Below, one piece after another: positions 10,701 through 21,151 of a stretch of 64,000 bases of DNA. The position numbers were made by a program, and so were the translations under genes. The notes beneath the pieces are model-generated. The model saw only the letters and a list, made by a program, of their open reading frames with translations. It had not been told where the DNA came from and ran no database searches. Source of the DNA: Nitrosomonas sp. (GTDB lineage: Bacteria > Pseudomonadota > Gammaproteobacteria > Burkholderiales > Nitrosomonadaceae); NCBI GenBank assembly GCA_031316255.1, contig JALDQW010000001.1, forward strand, positions 2,823,485 to 2,887,484, in the 5' to 3' direction. Position 1 is the stretch's first letter. Every line of letters begins with the position of its first letter.

Positions 10701-13700
10701 AATCCCCTTCACTTCAATTTTCTCGTCTCCCGTGGTGGGCGATAGCACATGCAATAGCTTATGGTTTATAGCGTCCCATATTCTGACGGTGCCGTCGTAT
10801 GATCCTGAAGCCAGTATATTGCCGGCCGAATCAAATTTGACGTCAAAAATATTAGATGAATGGCCTTCGAAGGTTGAAACGAGCTGACCGGTTGCCACAT
10901 TCCAGAGCCGTACCGTTTTGTCTATTGAACCCGATGCAACGAGTTGTCCATCGGGATTGCCCGCAATGCTGTAGATAACGCCCCAGTGACCGTCGCCCGG
11001 TTGGATGGGCTTTCCTGTACCGGCATCCCAGATGCGCGCAGACCGGTCGGAGGAAACTGTCGCCAAATACTTGCCATCCGGGGTAAACGCAATACCATTA
11101 ACGGAATCGCTATGGCCCTGAAGTACTTCAACCTCACGATCATTATTCAAACTCCATAGGTGTGTTACACCTTTCTTGTTACCAGCAGCTAATGCTAGGC
11201 TATCAGGTCTGAAGGCCAAACTGGTAATCATGCCGCCATCTTGCTTCAACTGACGCCAGAGTGCCTCAGTTTGAATTTTCATGATGTTTACATGATTTGA
11301 GTCTGTGATTGCCAGCAAGCTTGTGTCCGGACTGAATGTGATATTATTTACTAGATAAACAACACCTGCGGCACGTTTGGAAGTTTCTTCGGGTGATATT
11401 CCTAACGACGACTGAAGCCATTCGGATTTTCGGGCTAAATCTATAGATTCATCGATTGGTTTGAAGGTATGAATCAATTCGTCGCTGTCGATTGCATAAA
11501 TAAGGGCTTTATTTGAATCGTTACTGACCGCCAACCACTTTCCCGAAGCATCAAGGTCAAATGCCCATGGTCTTACTTCTGTTTTGAAATGTCTTATTTC
11601 AGTATCTGTGTCATTCGGCGTCCATTCCAGAATACCTTTAGACGACGAGATGGCCAGACGCTGACCATCCGGAAAGAACTTTAAATCGTAAAGATCGTCT
11701 TTTTGTTCCAGCACATGCTGTTTATTTCCGCTATTCAGGTCCCACAGTTGTGCACGAAAAATATTGTTGCTACGGGAAACGGTTGCGACAAACTGATTAT
11801 CAGGTGAAAAAGCCAGCCCTGAAATGGGTCCCTGTTTAGGGTCTTCAAACCGGCGTACCAGTTGTCCGCTGGCAATATCCCAGAAAAAGAGCTGTTTGTT
11901 TAGACCAAATGCGCCTTTCTGGCCTTGTCCTACAGCCAGCAATCGTCCATCAGAACTGATTGCAGCCTGGCCAAGGCTGTCACCCAGATCCATACTCGGT
12001 GAAAACCAGTATTCATTAAATGCATTGCGTATTAATCCACCAAATAATAATGCGCCAATGGTTTCTTCAGATAGCGCCTGTTTTTCTGCCGGTATCGGCA
12101 ACAGAGCGGCTTCCAGTGCATACAGCCAGGCTGCGCGATAATGACCAGTATCATTGTTGTCATGTGCATCGGTAAGCGCATTCAGCGAGCGTTCTTCGTA
12201 GAAATTGGCTGATTTGAAATTGGCCGACAGCAAGTTTTGTTGCGCCTCTTGTTCGGAAATCAAGGCCCAGTAGAGAAAACCTGCAAGAAGGGTAGTAACA
12301 CTTCCCCACACTATTTTTTCAATTCTGGCATTGCGTTGTCGATGCGTGATCGAGCGCTGTATGTACGGCTTAATATCTGAAATTGGAATGTCTTTATCTA
12401 CAGTCAGCAGTTTGCGGCCGTCTTCCAGCTCACTGCCGCTTGGCAACAGTCGGTCATTCGGGCATTTGTTTTCCTGCCATACCTGCATACGATCGCGTAT
12501 GCGTTCACGAATGCGCAGATTGTCACGATTGGTATCAATCCATGCTTTCAAGCGCTTCCAGCGTTGCAACAAGGCTTCATGCACGATTTCGGCGTAGCGC
12601 GCGCCTTCCTCATCCTGGTGCTGATCGTTATCATTTTTAGCCGATGACAGCGTAATCAAACGCAAACTGCCGGTATGACTAGACGGGTTAGTGGTTGCTC
12701 CAGAAAGATAAAGCAGCACTTGTTCGAGCTGTTGCGGATGCTCACTATCGGCTATCAATTCATCGACCTGAATACGCCGGCGTGTATCCGGTATAGGGCT
12801 GTCTCCAATTTGCACCATGGCCAGCAACGCATGCCGGGCCAGTTTTTGTTCTGTATCATTTAATGCGTTGAATAGCTGTTCAGCCTGTTCATGCAAGGCG
12901 CCGCCAACGCCACCCAGTTGATGTAATGTAACTTCGGGTTGGATGCCTTGTTGCATGCCTTCCCATATCGAACCCAGCGCGACTTGTAACAACGGCAGTG
13001 CGCCATTTCGATCCAATGTTTGTTCTACCAGTTGATCAACGACAACCTCGTTTAATGGTGAGCCGGCGCTTGCCGCGGGAACTGTAATGGCTTGCCGTAA
13101 ACCCTGCTGGGTTGGAGGGCCCAGCAGTGCTGCTTGCGCAGAAAAAATACCCGCCAATGCTTTATGCCGGTAGGTGAGCTGCTCCAAGAAATCGCTGCGT
13201 AGTGTGATAATAATGGCTATCCGGCCTCTCGGCTCACGTGCGGCTTCAAGCAGATTACTGACAAGCATGTCCGCTTCGGCGCTATTCTGGCCAGCCTGTG
13301 TGTAAATTTCTTCAAACTGGTCGGCAACAATTAATAGATGCTGACTGGCTTGCGATTCCGAATCCGTTTCTGCATTCAGTGCATCAACGATATCGGCCAA
13401 TCCGTTAAAATGCCCATCGATTTTTTGTTTAAGCAGCATTTCATATTCATGAATGCGCGTAGCTTTGGAAGTGTCTTCTGGACTTAGACGCGCCAGCGCG
13501 ATAGCCAATTGACGCAGCGGCCTGTTGCGTGGCGTGAATACCAATACATGAAGCAGTCCCTTTCCGGGCGGTGCAAATACTTTGCGCAGACGTGGCAACA
13601 AACCGGCTTGAACCAGTGAAGACTTGCCGCTGCCGGAAGGTCCGATAACAAAAAGGATACGCGCTGGTGTCGAATCATGTAACGGTTTGTCAATCAGGCT

Positions 13701-14006
13701 CTGGAATTGCTGCTGATACTTTTCGATCTCTTCGTCGCGTCCGAAAAATCGTTCCGTATCGCTCTCCTTGAATGCTGTCAGTCCCTGGTAAGGATTTTCA
13801 CCCGTAGCGAAAGGAGCATTTATGACCCGCAGGTGTTGACGCAGTGCTTTGGTCAGCTGTAGCAAACCGGAATTGTCCGTACCGCTTATCCAGCCTGTTA
13901 AATCTGCAGTCTGGATGCGGCTGAATCCATAGGGGGGTTCAATTGACTCAATATAAACGGGAAAGAGCAGATGATTGCGTTTGCCATACTCGGCTTCTTC
14001 GAGCAC
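7794..14006 (-). pseudogene. 3' fragment of a giant TIR-STAND NTPase-WD40 gene, split by an IS
   Basis: About 2070 codons, open to the IS edge; the original start is in the fragment at 15417-15631. Numbering below is from the TTG at 14018 inside the IS end, four codons upstream of the junction, the only start now available. Order: end of the TIR domain (LEEAEYGKRNHLLFPVYI); a STAND/AAA-type NTPase beginning YQGLTAF and FFGRDEE, with Walker A GPSGSGKSS at 126-134 and Walker B LLIVADQFEE; one membrane segment near 570-590; then WD40 blades from about 676 to 1996. I count 28-29 blade ends of the type LWDxxxG, which fits four seven-bladed propellers. The final about 75 residues are not WD40. Joining across one copy of the 8-bp target duplication restores an open 2139-aa frame. 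Proteins of this design act as NTP-dependent sensors in bacterial conflict systems; the trigger is unknown. Residual expression of the NTPase-WD40 part cannot be excluded. Confidence 0.9.
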
Positions 14007-15416
14007 GAGGGTGTTCAAAATTCTGTGTCAGTTTGCCAATCACCTAACGCGCTTCGCTTGTTGACCACTGAAACCGGTGACCGATCGACACAATTCGTGT
14101 CGATACGCTAACCAGTTTCAGCGGTGACATAAAAATCTGTATTAAATTCATAAATCCAACGCCGCATCCAAACGACCCTCAAAATATATCGCTAACTGGG
14201 ATAATGTCAAATTCCAGTTCTGTATCGGCATCGTCCATTTCTTGCTGGCATTTTTAATTCCGACATACAGTAGCTTTAGTAGACTGTTTTCATTCGGAAA
14301 TCCACCTTTGGTTTTTGTCAGTTTGCGAAATTGGCGATGTACGGCCTCAATGGTGTTGGTTGTATAAATCACACGGCGTATCGGTTCAGGATATTTGAAG
14401 TATACCGATAAATTTTCCCATTTGTTGCGCCAGGATTGAATCACGATGGGATACTGTTTTCCCCATTTGGCTTCCAATGCATCAAGCGCATCTTCAGCTG
14501 CATCAATGGTCGGCGCTTTGTATACCGGTTTCAGGTCAGCCATGAATGCTTTTTGATTTTTTGACGCCACATATTTCATCGAATTGCGGATTTGATGAAT
14601 AATGCATAACTGAACCTCGGTTTCTGGAAAAATACTGTTGATTGCCTCAGGAAAACCCACGAGTCCATCAACGGCGGCAATAAGGATATCCTGTACGCCA
14701 CGGTTATTTAAATCTGTCAGTACGGAAAGCCAAAACCGGGCGCCTTCGCTTTCCGATACATACAACCCTAGTACTTCCTTCTTTCCTTCAATGTTTAAGC
14801 CAAGTACGGTATAAACTGCCTTGCTGACATACCGGCCATCGTCTTTCACTTTGTGATGTATGGCATCCAGCCACACGAACGGATAGTGACTATCCAATGG
14901 CCGTTGCTGCCATTCCCTAAGCTCCGGAATAAGCTTGTCAGTGACTGCACTGATCGTCGCCGATGAAACGTCAATGCCGTATATCTCGGCAATATGCCCA
15001 GAGATATCCTGATAGCTGGAGCCCAACGCAAATAACGATAGAATTTTGCGTTCGATTTCATCGGTAAGATGAGTCTGATGCTTTTTAACCAACTGAGGTT
15101 CAAATGTACCGTTGCGGTCTCTGGGTGTTTCCAGTTGAAAACTACCTGATGCTGATTTTACAGTCTTTGGCGTCGTGCCATTCTTCCGGTTCTGTTCATC
15201 CCCGGATTTGATATGCTGTTCAAGTTCCGCCGCCAATGCAGCTTCAGTGAGTTGTTTGATCAATGGCGTTAATATGCCATCTTTTCCATTCAAATTCCGC
15301 CCCGCTTTCAAGGATTCCAAGGCTTCTTCAAAATCAAATTGCACTGTAGTCTTGTTCATTCGTCACTCCTATAAAATTTAATACTAAAGGAATGACACAG
15401 AATTTCTAATACTCCC
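14007..15416 (-). mobile_element. IS256-family insertion sequence, copy 1
   Basis: 1410 bp. The ends form an imperfect 23-bp inverted repeat: GAGGGTGTTCAAAATTCTGT at the left, GGGAGTATTAGAAATTCTGT read inward from the right, five mismatches in 23. Flanks carry an 8-bp target duplication, TCGAGCAC, at 13999-14006 and 15417-15424, the size usual for IS256-family elements. It carries one transposase gene on the minus strand. A second copy of exactly the same length lies at 25041-26450 in the same orientation with a different target duplication, so the two insertions were independent. This copy interrupts the TIR domain of the giant WD40 gene. Confidence 0.95.
14148..15359 (-). CDS. IS256-family (mutator-type) DDE transposase, copy 1
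   Basis: 403 aa, full length for the family. Recognisable parts are the N-terminal GKDGILTPLIKQLTEAALAA, the segment ending FVWLDAIHHKVKDDGRY with the first catalytic aspartate, ILIAAVDGLVGFPEAI, CIIHQIRNSMKYV, and the C-terminal RRVIYTTNTIEAVHRQFRKL with the catalytic glutamate. All three acidic positions look present, so it is probably active. It differs from copy 2 at about 13 of 403 residues, so neither is a fresh duplicate of the other. The start ATG lies 57 bases inside the right end of the IS. Confidence 0.95.
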   Translation of the reverse strand: MNKTTVQFDFEEALESLKAGRNLNGKDGILTPLIKQLTEAALAAELEQHIKSGDEQNRKNGTTPKTVKSASGSFQLETPRDRNGTFEPQLVKKHQTHLTDEIERKILSLFALGSSYQDISGHIAEIYGIDVSSATISAVTDKLIPELREWQQRPLDSHYPFVWLDAIHHKVKDDGRYVSKAVYTVLGLNIEGKKEVLGLYVSESEGARFWLSVLTDLNNRGVQDILIAAVDGLVGFPEAINSIFPETEVQLCIIHQIRNSMKYVASKNQKAFMADLKPVYKAPTIDAAEDALDALEAKWGKQYPIVIQSWRNKWENLSVYFKYPEPIRRVIYTTNTIEAVHRQFRKLTKTKGGFPNENSLLKLLYVGIKNASKKWTMPIQNWNLTLSQLAIYFEGRLDAALDL

Positions 15417-15631
15417 TCGAGCACAAAGTCACTCTCGCGCGAACTGGCGGACCAGAGCACCACAACAGTTTTGGCGGCATGTAATTCCTGTTCGATTTCC
15501 TGATGCCAGCGCTGGCCTACATGTGTTTGCCTGTCGATAAATACCGTCCAGCCAGATTCTTGCAAATACCGGATTAATTTATCGGCGATTGACAAATCCT
15601 GTCTGGAATAGCAGATAAAAATATCACTCAT
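15417..15631 (-). pseudogene. 5' fragment of the TIR-STAND-WD40 gene
   Basis: Encodes the first about 71 residues of the gene whose remainder is at 7794-14006. The TIR signature is clear: MSDIFICYSRQD (box 1), SGWTVFIDRQTHVG (box 2), then AAKTVVVLWSASSRESDFVL. The IS splits codon 72, immediately before the glutamate of FVLEE. By comparison with NAD-cleaving TIR domains such as SARM1 (WVHKE), that glutamate is the predicted catalytic residue. In the present DNA the frame runs about 20 codons into the IS and stops near 15356, giving a 91-aa product without the second half of the TIR fold. Confidence 0.88.
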
Positions 15632-15954
15632 GGGTGAGTTTTTTCATGAAGTCGTAAACAACGATCTATTCCAGGATTATAAGTATATTCCTGTAGTTTT
15701 GTTTTATTTTGTTATCTGCTTAAACAAGGCTCAAATATGAGTTTGCAGAGAAATTCGAAAATTTACTCGCTGTAAATTCGCACGACTCTTATGCATTTAG
15801 AGGAATTACAAGGGATTGATTGAAATGTCCGGTACTTTCTTGACTGCTTTGTGATGTTGAATTTATTACCTTGAACATGAAGCTACCGATAGAAATCGGT
15901 AGCTTTTAAACAATATGATTGCCTGACTGTAATCTACTGTATATTTCAGGTTAA
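15632..15954. other. Intergenic region between the TIR fragment and the RTX gene
   Basis: 323 bases, AT-rich. It must hold the promoter of the split TIR gene (minus strand) and contains the hairpin at 15880-15908. No open frame that I would call a gene. Confidence 0.6.
15880..15908 (-). terminator. Hairpin downstream of the RTX gene
   Basis: Stem AGCTACCGAT / ATCGGTAGCT with a four-base loop, extended by an A-T pair and bordered by short A/T tracts. It sits about 50 bases past the stop of the minus-strand RTX gene and separates it from the TIR gene. The T-run is weak on the minus strand, so efficiency is uncertain. Confidence 0.6.
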
Positions 15955-16500
15955 TTAAAGTACTGGGGTAAGGTATGTAATATCAGAAGGCACGATCCAG
16001 TCATCTACAGCTATAGCGAGTAAATCTCCATCACTATAAATAAAGGTGTCGGGTAGATAGGGATTTCCAAAATTATAAACCGGTACCAGATTTATGCTGC
16101 CCTTCAGGGAACTATACATTTGTATATGATCCGATTCTGCCCTATTAAAATCCCAGATATAATCAACATCAGAACCTAATTCAAGCCAAAAAGTATCGCT
16201 TCCGCTGCCACCATAAAGGTTGTCGTTACCAGCGCCACCTTCTAATATATCGTTACCTGATCCTCCAGAAAGATAATCACTTCCTGCGTCGCCGCGAAGA
16301 TGATCGGAACCTGATTCTCCATAAAGCCGATCATTTCCGGTGCCGCCGAAGATATTATCACCATCAGCTCCGCCGTATAAATAATCGTTTCCTCCATTTC
16401 CTTCTATCCAGTCATAACCACCTAACCCGTAGATAGTATCTGAATAATTAGTTCCAGATAATAACAAATCACTATTTTTGGTTCCATATTTAGTACTCAT
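15955..16500 (-). CDS. Stand-alone RTX (hemolysin-type calcium-binding repeat) protein
   Basis: 181 aa. Residues about 20-110 are tandem nonapeptides of the GGxGxDxhx type (GGNGGNDYLYGG, GGSGNDILEGGAGNDNLYGG), which bind Ca2+ and fold into a parallel beta roll. The C-terminal about 70 residues follow the usual RTX end, with the stretch TFWLELGSDVDYIWDF resembling secretion-associated tails. No catalytic domain precedes the repeats, and no hlyB/hlyD-type type I secretion genes are nearby. Type I export is the family expectation, not shown here. It is divergent from the Ca2+-type P-ATPase across 258 bases. Confidence 0.85.
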   Translation of the reverse strand: MSTKYGTKNSDLLLSGTNYSDTIYGLGGYDWIEGNGGNDYLYGGADGDNIFGGTGNDRLYGESGSDHLRGDAGSDYLSGGSGNDILEGGAGNDNLYGGSGSDTFWLELGSDVDYIWDFNRAESDHIQMYSSLKGSINLVPVYNFGNPYLPDTFIYSDGDLLAIAVDDWIVPSDITYLTPVL

Positions 16501-16758
16501 GTGCTTATATATCCTATTGTTTATAAATTGATTAATCTAAAGACTGATGTCTTTGCTTTATAAAAAATTGTGTTATCTTTATAAACTAAAATCATCACTG
16601 AGTTTTAATGTGTTTTAATACAATTGATAACATTTTACGATTGTGACTTTAACGGTTTCTAATCGAATAGACTGTGATTAAACGCACGCTTATACTTCAA
16701 TCTATCTTACTTGCTGTAAAAGTTTTTCCATCTGGAATAAATAAGTTAGCCTGCTTTC

Positions 16759-19425
16759 ATGACGCAAAATAATCCATGGCATTGTTGGTCAATTGATAAA
16801 ACAGCGCAAACGCTCAACAGTAATTATTCGCAAGGGCTCACGGCTGTAGAGTCAGCCAGGCGCTTAACGCAGTATGGGCCTAACCGTATCGAGCGTGGCA
16901 TGCAGCGCACGCCGTTGCATATTTTTGTGGCGCAGTTTGCCGATTTCATGATTCTGGTGTTGCTGGTCGCCGCAGTCGTATCGGGCATCGTGGGCGAATT
17001 GCGTGATGCGGCTGCTATTATTGTCATTGTCATACTCAACGCCATTATTGGCACCGTTCAGGAATACCGTGCTCAGCGGGCAATAGCGGCGCTGCAAAAA
17101 ATGGCCGCGCCAGATGCAACCGTCATCCGTGACGGAAAAACCGAATCGATTTCAGCATCTAGCCTGGTGCCGGGTGACCTGGTTTTGCTGGAAGCGGGCA
17201 ATGTGGTACCGGCAGATTTGCGGCTTTTTGAAACCAGTCAGTTGTACGTGGATGAGTCCGCGTTGACCGGTGAATCGCATACGGTTTCCAAACATACCGA
17301 AGCGCTTGAGGAAAATGATCTCCCTCTGGGTGATCGCCGCAACATGGCATTTAATGGCACGATGGTTACCCGTGGAAACGGCAAGGGACTGGTTGTGGCG
17401 ACAGGGATGAATAGCGAGATTGGCAATATCGCAGAACTACTCCAGCAAGCAGAAAGCGCCAGAACGCCTTTGCAGATCCGTCTGGCGCGGTTTGGAAAAC
17501 ACCTGGCACTCGCGATACTTGCTGTCTGTGCATTAATTTTTGCCGCTGGGTTGTTGCAACAACAACCCGTGTTATTGATGTTTCTCACGGCTGTGAGTCT
17601 CGCTGTCGCCGCGATTCCCGAAGCGCTGCCAGCGGTCGTGACGATTTCACTGGCACTCGGCGCGCGCAAGTTGAGCCGACGCAATGCGCTGGCAAGAAGA
17701 CTTCCTGCAGTCGAAACACTGGGGTCGGTGACTTACATTTGTTCGGATAAAACCGGCACGTTGACCCAAAACCGCATGCATGTGGAAGTGTTGTTTGCGG
17801 ATGACCAACAGTTGAATGCACTGCCTGCCGGGGAAAACCAGAATCTGCAAAGTCTGCTATGGCAGCGGCTAGGTCAGGCTTTGGCGCTCAATAATGAAGT
17901 GGACAATCGTTCATCCAATCAAGAAGAATTTGTACATGAATCATTGGCGGGCGATCCTACAGAGATTGCCCTGTATCTGGCTGCAAAACATGCTGGATTT
18001 GATAAAGAGACATTATCCGGACAGTTGCCGAAGGTGGGTGAACTGACCTTTGATGAAGAACGTAAGTGCATGACGACCATACATCAATTGGATGCAAATG
18101 TAGTGAGTTTTACCAAAGGCGCACCGGAGGCGGTACTGGCAGTTTGCAAAAGCACACTGACCACCAAGGGTTACCAGGAATTCGACCAGAAACGGGTTCT
18201 GGAAAAGTCGGATGAACTGGCTGAAGACGGTTATCGCGTGCTAGCCATTGGATTCAGGGAGTATGCCACCATGCCGGACGAACAATCGCCGGAAAAAATA
18301 GAATCCGAATTGATTTTTCTGGGGCTTGTCGCCCTGATGGATCCGCCACGTGAAGAAGTGCCACAGGCTGTTGCCGATTGCCAGGCTGCGGGTATCGTGC
18401 CGGTCATGATTACTGGGGACCATCCGGCCACTGCACGCAGTATCGCGCGGCGTTTGGGAATTGCCGATGATCATGACCACGTCATGACCGGAAAGGAACT
18501 GGAAAGGCTCTCCGATGCTGAACTGGCTGACCAGGTGAAGAATTTGCGTATTTATGCGCGCGTGGATCCCAGACAGAAAATCCGCATTGTCAGTGCACTG
18601 CAGCAGCAGGGTGAATTTGTCGCCATGACCGGTGACGGTGTGAATGACGCGCCCGCGCTGAAACGCGCCGGTATCGGTGTAGCCATGGGCAAGAAAGGCA
18701 CCGATGTCGCGCGTGAAGCAGCCGATATGGTTTTGCTTGACGACAACTTCGCCACTATTGTCGCTGCGGTCAAGGAAGGACGGCGCATTTTTGATGATAT
18801 CCGCAAATTCATCAAATACACCATGACCAGCAATTCCGGCGAAATCTGGACGCTGGTGCTGGCGATGCTGCTGGAGTTGCCACTGCCGTTGCTGCCGATT
18901 CATATCCTGTGGATCAATCTGGTTACAGACGGATTGCCCGGTCTCGCGCTCGCTTCGGAACCCGCCGAACGCAAGGTCATGCAGCGCGCGCCGCGACCGC
19001 CGCAGGAAAACATTTTTGCACACGGCATGTGGCAGCACATTGTCGTCATCGGTATTCTGATCGGTGTGCTGTCGATCGGTGCGCAAATCTGGGCGCTCGA
19101 CCGTCAAGTGGAACATTGGCAGACCATCGTGTTCACGACGCTGACATTTGCACAGTTATTCCATGTCATGGCCATACGCTCGGAACGCGATTCATTATTC
19201 CAGATCGGTGTTGCCAGTAATCCCCAGTTGCTCGTCGCGGTATTCCTGACTGTTCTGCTGCAACTCGCGGTGATTTATGTGCCGGTCTTCAATGACATCT
19301 TCAAGACTTCACCATTGCCTGCATATGATTTGTTTATCTGCGTTTTACTGGCTGCTGTCGTCTTTGTCGCGGTTGAAATTGAGAAATGGATGGTGCGGCG
19401 GGGGTGGTTGTATGGGAATCAATAA
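16759..19425 (+). CDS. Cation-transporting P-type ATPase, Ca2+-type (P2A)
   Basis: 888-aa inner-membrane ion pump. Visible parts are the N-terminal cation ATPase domain ([19 protein letters not shown]), actuator loop with [10 protein letters not shown]4 motif PEALPAVVT, phosphorylation site [11 protein letters not shown] with Asp330, nucleotide-domain KGAPEAVL, hinge [20 protein letters not shown], and the M6 motif [14 protein letters not shown](A/G)LP in M4 and the NxxTD pattern in M6 suggest Ca2+ transport, although Na+/K+-type bacterial homologues cannot be ruled out by eye. No regulatory neighbour. The divergent RTX gene also concerns calcium. Confidence 0.92.
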   Translation: MTQNNPWHCWSIDKTAQTLNSNYSQGLTAVESARRLTQYGPNRIERGMQRTPLHIFVAQFADFMILVLLVAAVVSGIVGELRDAAAIIVIVILNAIIGTVQEYRAQRAIAALQKMAAPDATVIRDGKTESISASSLVPGDLVLLEAGNVVPADLRLFETSQLYVDESALTGESHTVSKHTEALEENDLPLGDRRNMAFNGTMVTRGNGKGLVVATGMNSEIGNIAELLQQAESARTPLQIRLARFGKHLALAILAVCALIFAAGLLQQQPVLLMFLTAVSLAVAAIPEALPAVVTISLALGARKLSRRNALARRLPAVETLGSVTYICSDKTGTLTQNRMHVEVLFADDQQLNALPAGENQNLQSLLWQRLGQALALNNEVDNRSSNQEEFVHESLAGDPTEIALYLAAKHAGFDKETLSGQLPKVGELTFDEERKCMTTIHQLDANVVSFTKGAPEAVLAVCKSTLTTKGYQEFDQKRVLEKSDELAEDGYRVLAIGFREYATMPDEQSPEKIESELIFLGLVALMDPPREEVPQAVADCQAAGIVPVMITGDHPATARSIARRLGIADDHDHVMTGKELERLSDAELADQVKNLRIYARVDPRQKIRIVSALQQQGEFVAMTGDGVNDAPALKRAGIGVAMGKKGTDVAREAADMVLLDDNFATIVAAVKEGRRIFDDIRKFIKYTMTSNSGEIWTLVLAMLLELPLPLLPIHILWINLVTDGLPGLALASEPAERKVMQRAPRPPQENIFAHGMWQHIVVIGILIGVLSIGAQIWALDRQVEHWQTIVFTTLTFAQLFHVMAIRSERDSLFQIGVASNPQLLVAVFLTVLLQLAVIYVPVFNDIFKTSPLPAYDLFICVLLAAVVFVAVEIEKWMVRRGWLYGNQ

Positions 19426-19430
19426 CTTGT

Positions 19431-19572
19431 GAACATCTCTAAAAATCCATATTTTGTCACAATACGTCGTTGTCCGCAAAAAATACTTCCTTACATATCA
19501 ATCATATGCTGCGTCAATATTTTTTGTTCTCGCCTCGTCTTGTTTAAAACTCTGAATTTTTAGAGGTACCCT
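19431..19572 (+). repeat. MITE-like element, copy 1 (degenerate)
   Basis: About 142 bp, with ends close to CTCTAAAAATCC on the left and GAATTTTTAGAGGTACCC on the right. The core matches the copy at 61034-61215, including CATATGCTGCGTCAATATTT and TTGTTCTCGCC. It lacks about 40 bases of the third copy (the part with GCATCCGCATCGCGGATT). It carries no coding capacity and ends 76 bases before the TIR gene. Confidence 0.8.
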
Positions 19573-19648
19573 TGTATGGTTTCTGGTCAAATAAATGCAC
19601 GAATAGTATGATAATGGCTGGTTTTATAGTGGAGTTAGCAAGACTCAT

Positions 19649-21151
19649 ATGCAAATACCTTCTACATCTACAGTCTCGCGTGATGATTTTGTTTTTATCA
19701 GTTATGCGCGTGCTGACGATCAGAAACCACCGTTTGAAGAGTCTACACAGGGTTGGGTGACTTTTTTCTGGCATCAGTTGCGTTTTGAATTGACTGATCG
19801 TGGTGCGAAGCAGGCGGAACTCTGGCTCGACCGTTACCAGATTGAACCTGCCGAAGCGTTCACGCCAAAAATAGAGCAGGCGCTGGCACAGGCCAGTATG
19901 CTAATTGCTGTATTTTCCGAAAACTGGGTGCAAAGTACATGGTGCCAGGAAGAAATTGATTGGTTCGGAAAACAACACACCGACGCCAGTGATCGAATTG
20001 TGCCGGTTTATAAAAGCGATCTACACCGGGAACTTTTGCCGGTGCTGATACGAGGTTATCAGGCTCGAGTCGGTTTTCGTTTTTTCACGTCGGACGATAC
20101 CGGAAAAATTCATGAGTTCTACTGGCGCGGCCTGAAAGACCAGGACGCCTACTTCGATCTGGTCAGACAGATTGCACAGTTTATTATTGAACGGCTGGGT
20201 ATTGTGCCGTCAAAGCCGATGACGTCGTTAAAACCGTCTGTATCGGGACAGGGAAAAACAGTGTTTGTTGCTGTGGCAGCCAGTGATTTGAAAGACGCCC
20301 GTCAGCGGCTGGTTAATGATCTGAAATCATCCGGTTTTACCGTGTTGCCGGAAGACAGCGCATTGCCTGAAACCAGCGATGCACTGGAGGCAATGCTGAA
20401 CAAAGCGCTGACTGAAGCGGAATACGCCGTGCATTTGATCGGTGAAAACCGTGGCATAACGGTTGAAGGCGGTTCGGAACCGATTGTCAATCAGCAACTG
20501 CGGCTTGCGCGTCAGGCAGGATTGCCACGCATTCTCTGGGTGCCGCGCTGGCTGCCTAACCACAGGGGCAGTCCGCGTAATCCGTTTGACATTATCAAGC
20601 GTTTTGATGGATTGAAGGAACAAGAAGAAATTCATCATGGCGTAGTCACCGATCTTTCGCAATGGCTGCGCCAGCGGATTCAACCGGTTTCAAGTGCAAA
20701 CGATGCCTTGAACGCAACCAGTTCGACTTCGTTCGATCGTATTTGTGTTATGTCGGCGCATGAAGACGATGACGAACTGGCCGCCGATCTTGCCAATCTA
20801 CTTCAGCGCAGCGGATTTTCCGTGCGGCCTTGCTTCAGCGATGACAGTTCTGATTTTGAGTCGACACCAGCGTCTCAGAGCGGTTATGCGTTGATATTGA
20901 TACCGTGGAATCAAGCTGATGGGGGCGATTTGGATGCGATGCTCGACAGGTTTGTTCCAGCGGGGCAAATTGTCTGCCTGCGGCTGCCCGGTGGCGATGA
21001 AAAGGCAAAACGCCGTTTTTTCCGTGAAAATATTGTGCTGGAGAAGCTTGATACGCTGCCTGCTGACCGCAATGCAGTCATTGCATTGTTCGAAGCATTG
21101 GGCATTGTTGTCCTGCCGTCCCGATCAACCCAGGCTGAAGAAAAAACATGA
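19649..21151 (+). CDS. TIR-domain protein with two additional TIR-like domains
   Basis: 500 aa. Domain 1 (about 12-175) is a canonical TIR: DFVFISYARADD, LWLDRYQIEPAEAF, then SMLIAVFSENWVQSTWCQEE, where Glu102 occupies the position of the catalytic glutamate of NAD-cleaving TIR domains. Domain 2 (about 205-340, TVFVAVAASDLKDARQRL ... GFTVLPEDSAL ... AVHLIG) and domain 3 (about 370-490, RICVMSAHEDDDELAADLA ... GFSVRPCFSDDS) have the same Rossmann/flavodoxin-like layout but lack the W-x3-E motif, so they look like inactive copies or adaptors. It overlaps the next gene by four bases (ATGA), indicating translational coupling. I infer that it is the effector of a two-protein sensor-effector system. 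Confidence 0.85.
   Translation: MQIPSTSTVSRDDFVFISYARADDQKPPFEESTQGWVTFFWHQLRFELTDRGAKQAELWLDRYQIEPAEAFTPKIEQALAQASMLIAVFSENWVQSTWCQEEIDWFGKQHTDASDRIVPVYKSDLHRELLPVLIRGYQARVGFRFFTSDDTGKIHEFYWRGLKDQDAYFDLVRQIAQFIIERLGIVPSKPMTSLKPSVSGQGKTVFVAVAASDLKDARQRLVNDLKSSGFTVLPEDSALPETSDALEAMLNKALTEAEYAVHLIGENRGITVEGGSEPIVNQQLRLARQAGLPRILWVPRWLPNHRGSPRNPFDIIKRFDGLKEQEEIHHGVVTDLSQWLRQRIQPVSSANDALNATSSTSFDRICVMSAHEDDDELAADLANLLQRSGFSVRPCFSDDSSDFESTPASQSGYALILIPWNQADGGDLDAMLDRFVPAGQIVCLRLPGGDEKAKRRFFRENIVLEKLDTLPADRNAVIALFEALGIVVLPSRSTQAEEKT

Noticed and set aside
18241..19116. 291-codon minus-strand open frame inside the P-ATPase gene
   Set aside because: Antisense shadow of a GC-richer gene; product has no domain-like pattern while the plus strand encodes all P-ATPase motifs.
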